A stretch of 64,000 nt of DNA from Rhodospirillales bacterium (GTDB lineage Bacteria > Pseudomonadota > Alphaproteobacteria > Rhodospirillales > JANQFP01): contig JANQFP010000045.1 of NCBI GenBank assembly GCA_028277795.1, forward strand, positions 1-64,000, given 5' to 3'. This document shows, one piece after another, positions 60,907-64,000 of this stretch. Each line of letters starts with the position of its first letter. The stretch's first letter is position 1. The translations under genes were made by a program, and so were the position numbers. A model generated the notes under the pieces. That model saw only the letters and a program-made list of their open reading frames with translations, did no database searches and had not been told where the DNA came from.

Positions 60907-61131
60907 ATGGAACTTGATGCCGCGAAGATGGTTGGTGCGGGCCTCGCCGTGATCGGTCTGGGAGGTGTCGGCGCCGGTATCGGCAACATCTTTTCGTCCC
61001 TGATCGGCTCCATCGCCCGCAACCCGGCGGCCCGCGCCCAGGTGTTCGGCTTGGCCATGCTCGGGTTCGCCCTGGTCGAGGCGGTGGCCCTCTATGCGCT
61101 GCTGATCTCGTTCCTGATCCTGTTCACCTGA
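60907..61131 (+). CDS. atpE: ATP synthase F0 subunit c
   Basis: 74 aa, two-helix hairpin; [22 protein letters not shown] loop and the proton-carrying Glu in [21 protein letters not shown]. The glycine-rich first helix fits the alphaproteobacterial type. Confidence 0.95.
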   Translation: MELDAAKMVGAGLAVIGLGGVGAGIGNIFSSLIGSIARNPAARAQVFGLAMLGFALVEAVALYALLISFLILFT

Positions 61132-61152
61132 GGCCGCGGACGGTTCCGGCCG

Positions 61153-61722
61153 GTGCGGACGACCAAGATCCCGGCCCTCCTGGGCCTCGTGGCGGCGACC
61201 GTGGCCGCCGGCGACGCCGTGGCCGCCGGCCTGCCGCAGCTCGACCACACTACGTTTTCGCCGCAGGTCATCTGGCTGGCCATCTCGTTTGCGGTGCTCT
61301 ACGTGCTGATGACCCGGGTCGCCCTGCCCCGCGTCGGCGAGGTCCTGGACGAGCGGGCCCACAGGATCAGCGAGAGCCTGCGCACCGCCGAGACCTTGAA
61401 GGGCGAGGCCGAGGCGGCGGCGGCGGCCTACGAGAAGGCCCTGGCCGAGGCCCGCGCCCAGGCCCACGAAGTGATCCAGGAGGTACGCGAGCGCATGGCC
61501 GAGGAGACGGGGCGCCGCCAGAAGGAGCTGGACGAGCGCCTGAGCGCGGAAGTGGCCGAGGCGGAGGCACGGATCGCCGAGGCCCACAAGCAGGCCATGG
61601 CCGAGGTGCGCACCATGGCGGTGGAGGTGACCCAGGCCGCCTCCGAGCGGCTGATCGGCGAGGCCCTCGACGCCAAGGCGGTCGGGGCGGCGGTCGATGA
61701 CGCCTTGAAGGAGGCCCGCTGA
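61153..61722 (+). CDS. atpG: ATP synthase F0 subunit b'
   Basis: 189 aa, GTG start. N-terminal signal-like/membrane segment (IWLAISFAVLYVLMTRVALPRV) followed by a long charged coiled coil (EAAAAAYEKALAEARAQAHEVIQEVRERMAEE). The divergent b' subunit, as found in alphaproteobacteria and cyanobacteria, forms a heterodimeric stator with b. Confidence 0.88.
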   Translation: MRTTKIPALLGLVAATVAAGDAVAAGLPQLDHTTFSPQVIWLAISFAVLYVLMTRVALPRVGEVLDERAHRISESLRTAETLKGEAEAAAAAYEKALAEARAQAHEVIQEVRERMAEETGRRQKELDERLSAEVAEAEARIAEAHKQAMAEVRTMAVEVTQAASERLIGEALDAKAVGAAVDDALKEAR

Positions 61723-62249
61723 TGGAGGCCCTGGCGGCCGAGGCCGCGGCCGGTCACGGCGAATCCTTTTTCGCGTCGGCCGAGTTCTGGGTGCTGGTTG
61801 CCTTCGTCCTTTTCGTCGGCGGCGTCGCCAAGCCGGTCTATCGCACCATCGTCACCGCCCTCGACGACCGCGCCGAGAAGATCAAGCGGCAGATCGAGGA
61901 TGCCACCCGCCTGCGCGAGGAGGCCCAGGAGTTGCTGGCCTCCTACGAGCGCAAGCAGCGCGACGCGGTGAAGGAGGCCGAGCAGATCGTCGAGCACGCG
62001 CGGCGCGACGCCGAGCGCCTGGGCCGCAAGGCCGCCGACGACCTGGAGCGCGCCCTGAGGCGGCGCGAGCAGTTGGCCATGGACCGCATCGCCCAGGCCG
62101 AGGCGGCGGCCATCGACGAGGTCCGCAGCACCGCCGTCGATGTGGCCGTGGAGGCCACCCGGCGCCTGCTCGCCGACACGGTGACGGGCAAGAGGGCCGA
62201 CGCCCTCATCGACCGCGCGGTCAAGGACCTGCCCGACAAGCTGCACTGA
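61722..62249 (+). CDS. atpF: ATP synthase F0 subunit b
   Basis: 175 aa. Membrane helix FWVLVAFVLFVGGVAKPVYRTIV, then coiled coil (REEAQELLASYERKQRDAVKEAEQIVEHARRDAERL) and C-terminal RRLLADTVTGKRADALIDRAVKDLPDKLH. ATG overlaps the b' stop by one base. F1 genes are not in this window, the usual split arrangement in alphaproteobacteria. Confidence 0.93.
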   Translation: MEALAAEAAAGHGESFFASAEFWVLVAFVLFVGGVAKPVYRTIVTALDDRAEKIKRQIEDATRLREEAQELLASYERKQRDAVKEAEQIVEHARRDAERLGRKAADDLERALRRREQLAMDRIAQAEAAAIDEVRSTAVDVAVEATRRLLADTVTGKRADALIDRAVKDLPDKLH

Positions 62250-62267
62250 CCGGCCGCCGCGCCGCCG

Positions 62268-64000
<1,733 letters not shown>

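Overview
The window reads as a chromosome segment of a high-GC alphaproteobacterium, probably a Rhodospirillales-type organism. The reasons are the split F0 operon with both b' and b subunits, the mutY / DUF721 (DciA) / dsbA-like / smc neighbourhood, the DUF1491 and DUF1178 genes, and abundant c-type cytochrome and TRAP-transport genes. No rRNA gene is present, so the genus cannot be fixed from the sequence.

Positions 1-15,741 are a mobile element, or its right-hand part. It ends in a 44-nt copy of the 3' half of a tRNA-Glu(CTC) gene next to a tyrosine integrase. Leftwards, mostly on the minus strand, come a mosaic unknown protein, an excisionase-like HTH protein, a DUF927-type primase/helicase ATPase, a non-coding control region (possible small RNA, iteron-like repeats), a second HTH protein, and a tight cluster of phage internal-virion/ejection-like genes including one of 1,067 aa. 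At the far left, on the plus strand, are a lone PemK/MazF-type toxin and a two-repeat unknown protein. No terminase, portal or capsid gene is visible and the left end lies outside the window. A 16-nt motif recurs upstream of both HTH genes, with a related copy upstream of the integrase.

Positions 15.7-33.5 kb are host-type genes: a sugar-phosphate kinase (FruK type), small conserved alphaproteobacterial proteins, a methyltransferase, a UDG-like protein overlapping recQ, an E. coli-type fumarate reductase frdABCD operon, a ParE/RHH toxin-antitoxin pair, an ABC-F ATPase, an octaheme tetrathionate-reductase-like cytochrome with its cytochrome b partner, and a DUF547 lipoprotein / glycosyltransferase / di-iron protein cluster.

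Positions 33.7-53.5 kb hold mutA-mutB-meaB (methylmalonyl-CoA mutase and its GTPase), an orphan NirN-like cytochrome c/d1 protein, tRNA-Pro(CGG), an orphan DctP protein, a soluble cytochrome c, a TAXI-TRAP operon (two paralogous binding proteins, fused permease, universal stress protein), a class III aminotransferase with an RpiR regulator, apt, and an NtrC-type regulator overlapping a bacteriohemerythrin. Fumarate reductase and methylmalonyl-CoA mutase together would allow reduction of fumarate toward succinate and propionyl units, and the cytochromes suggest flexible or oxygen-limited respiration.

Positions 53.6-64 kb are housekeeping: mutY, dciA-like, dsbA-like, smc, the F0 ATP synthase operon behind a clear sigma70-type promoter, and the C-terminal part of ligA running off the right edge. 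Dispersed intergenic repeats (terminator-like, REP-like, MITE-like) occur throughout.
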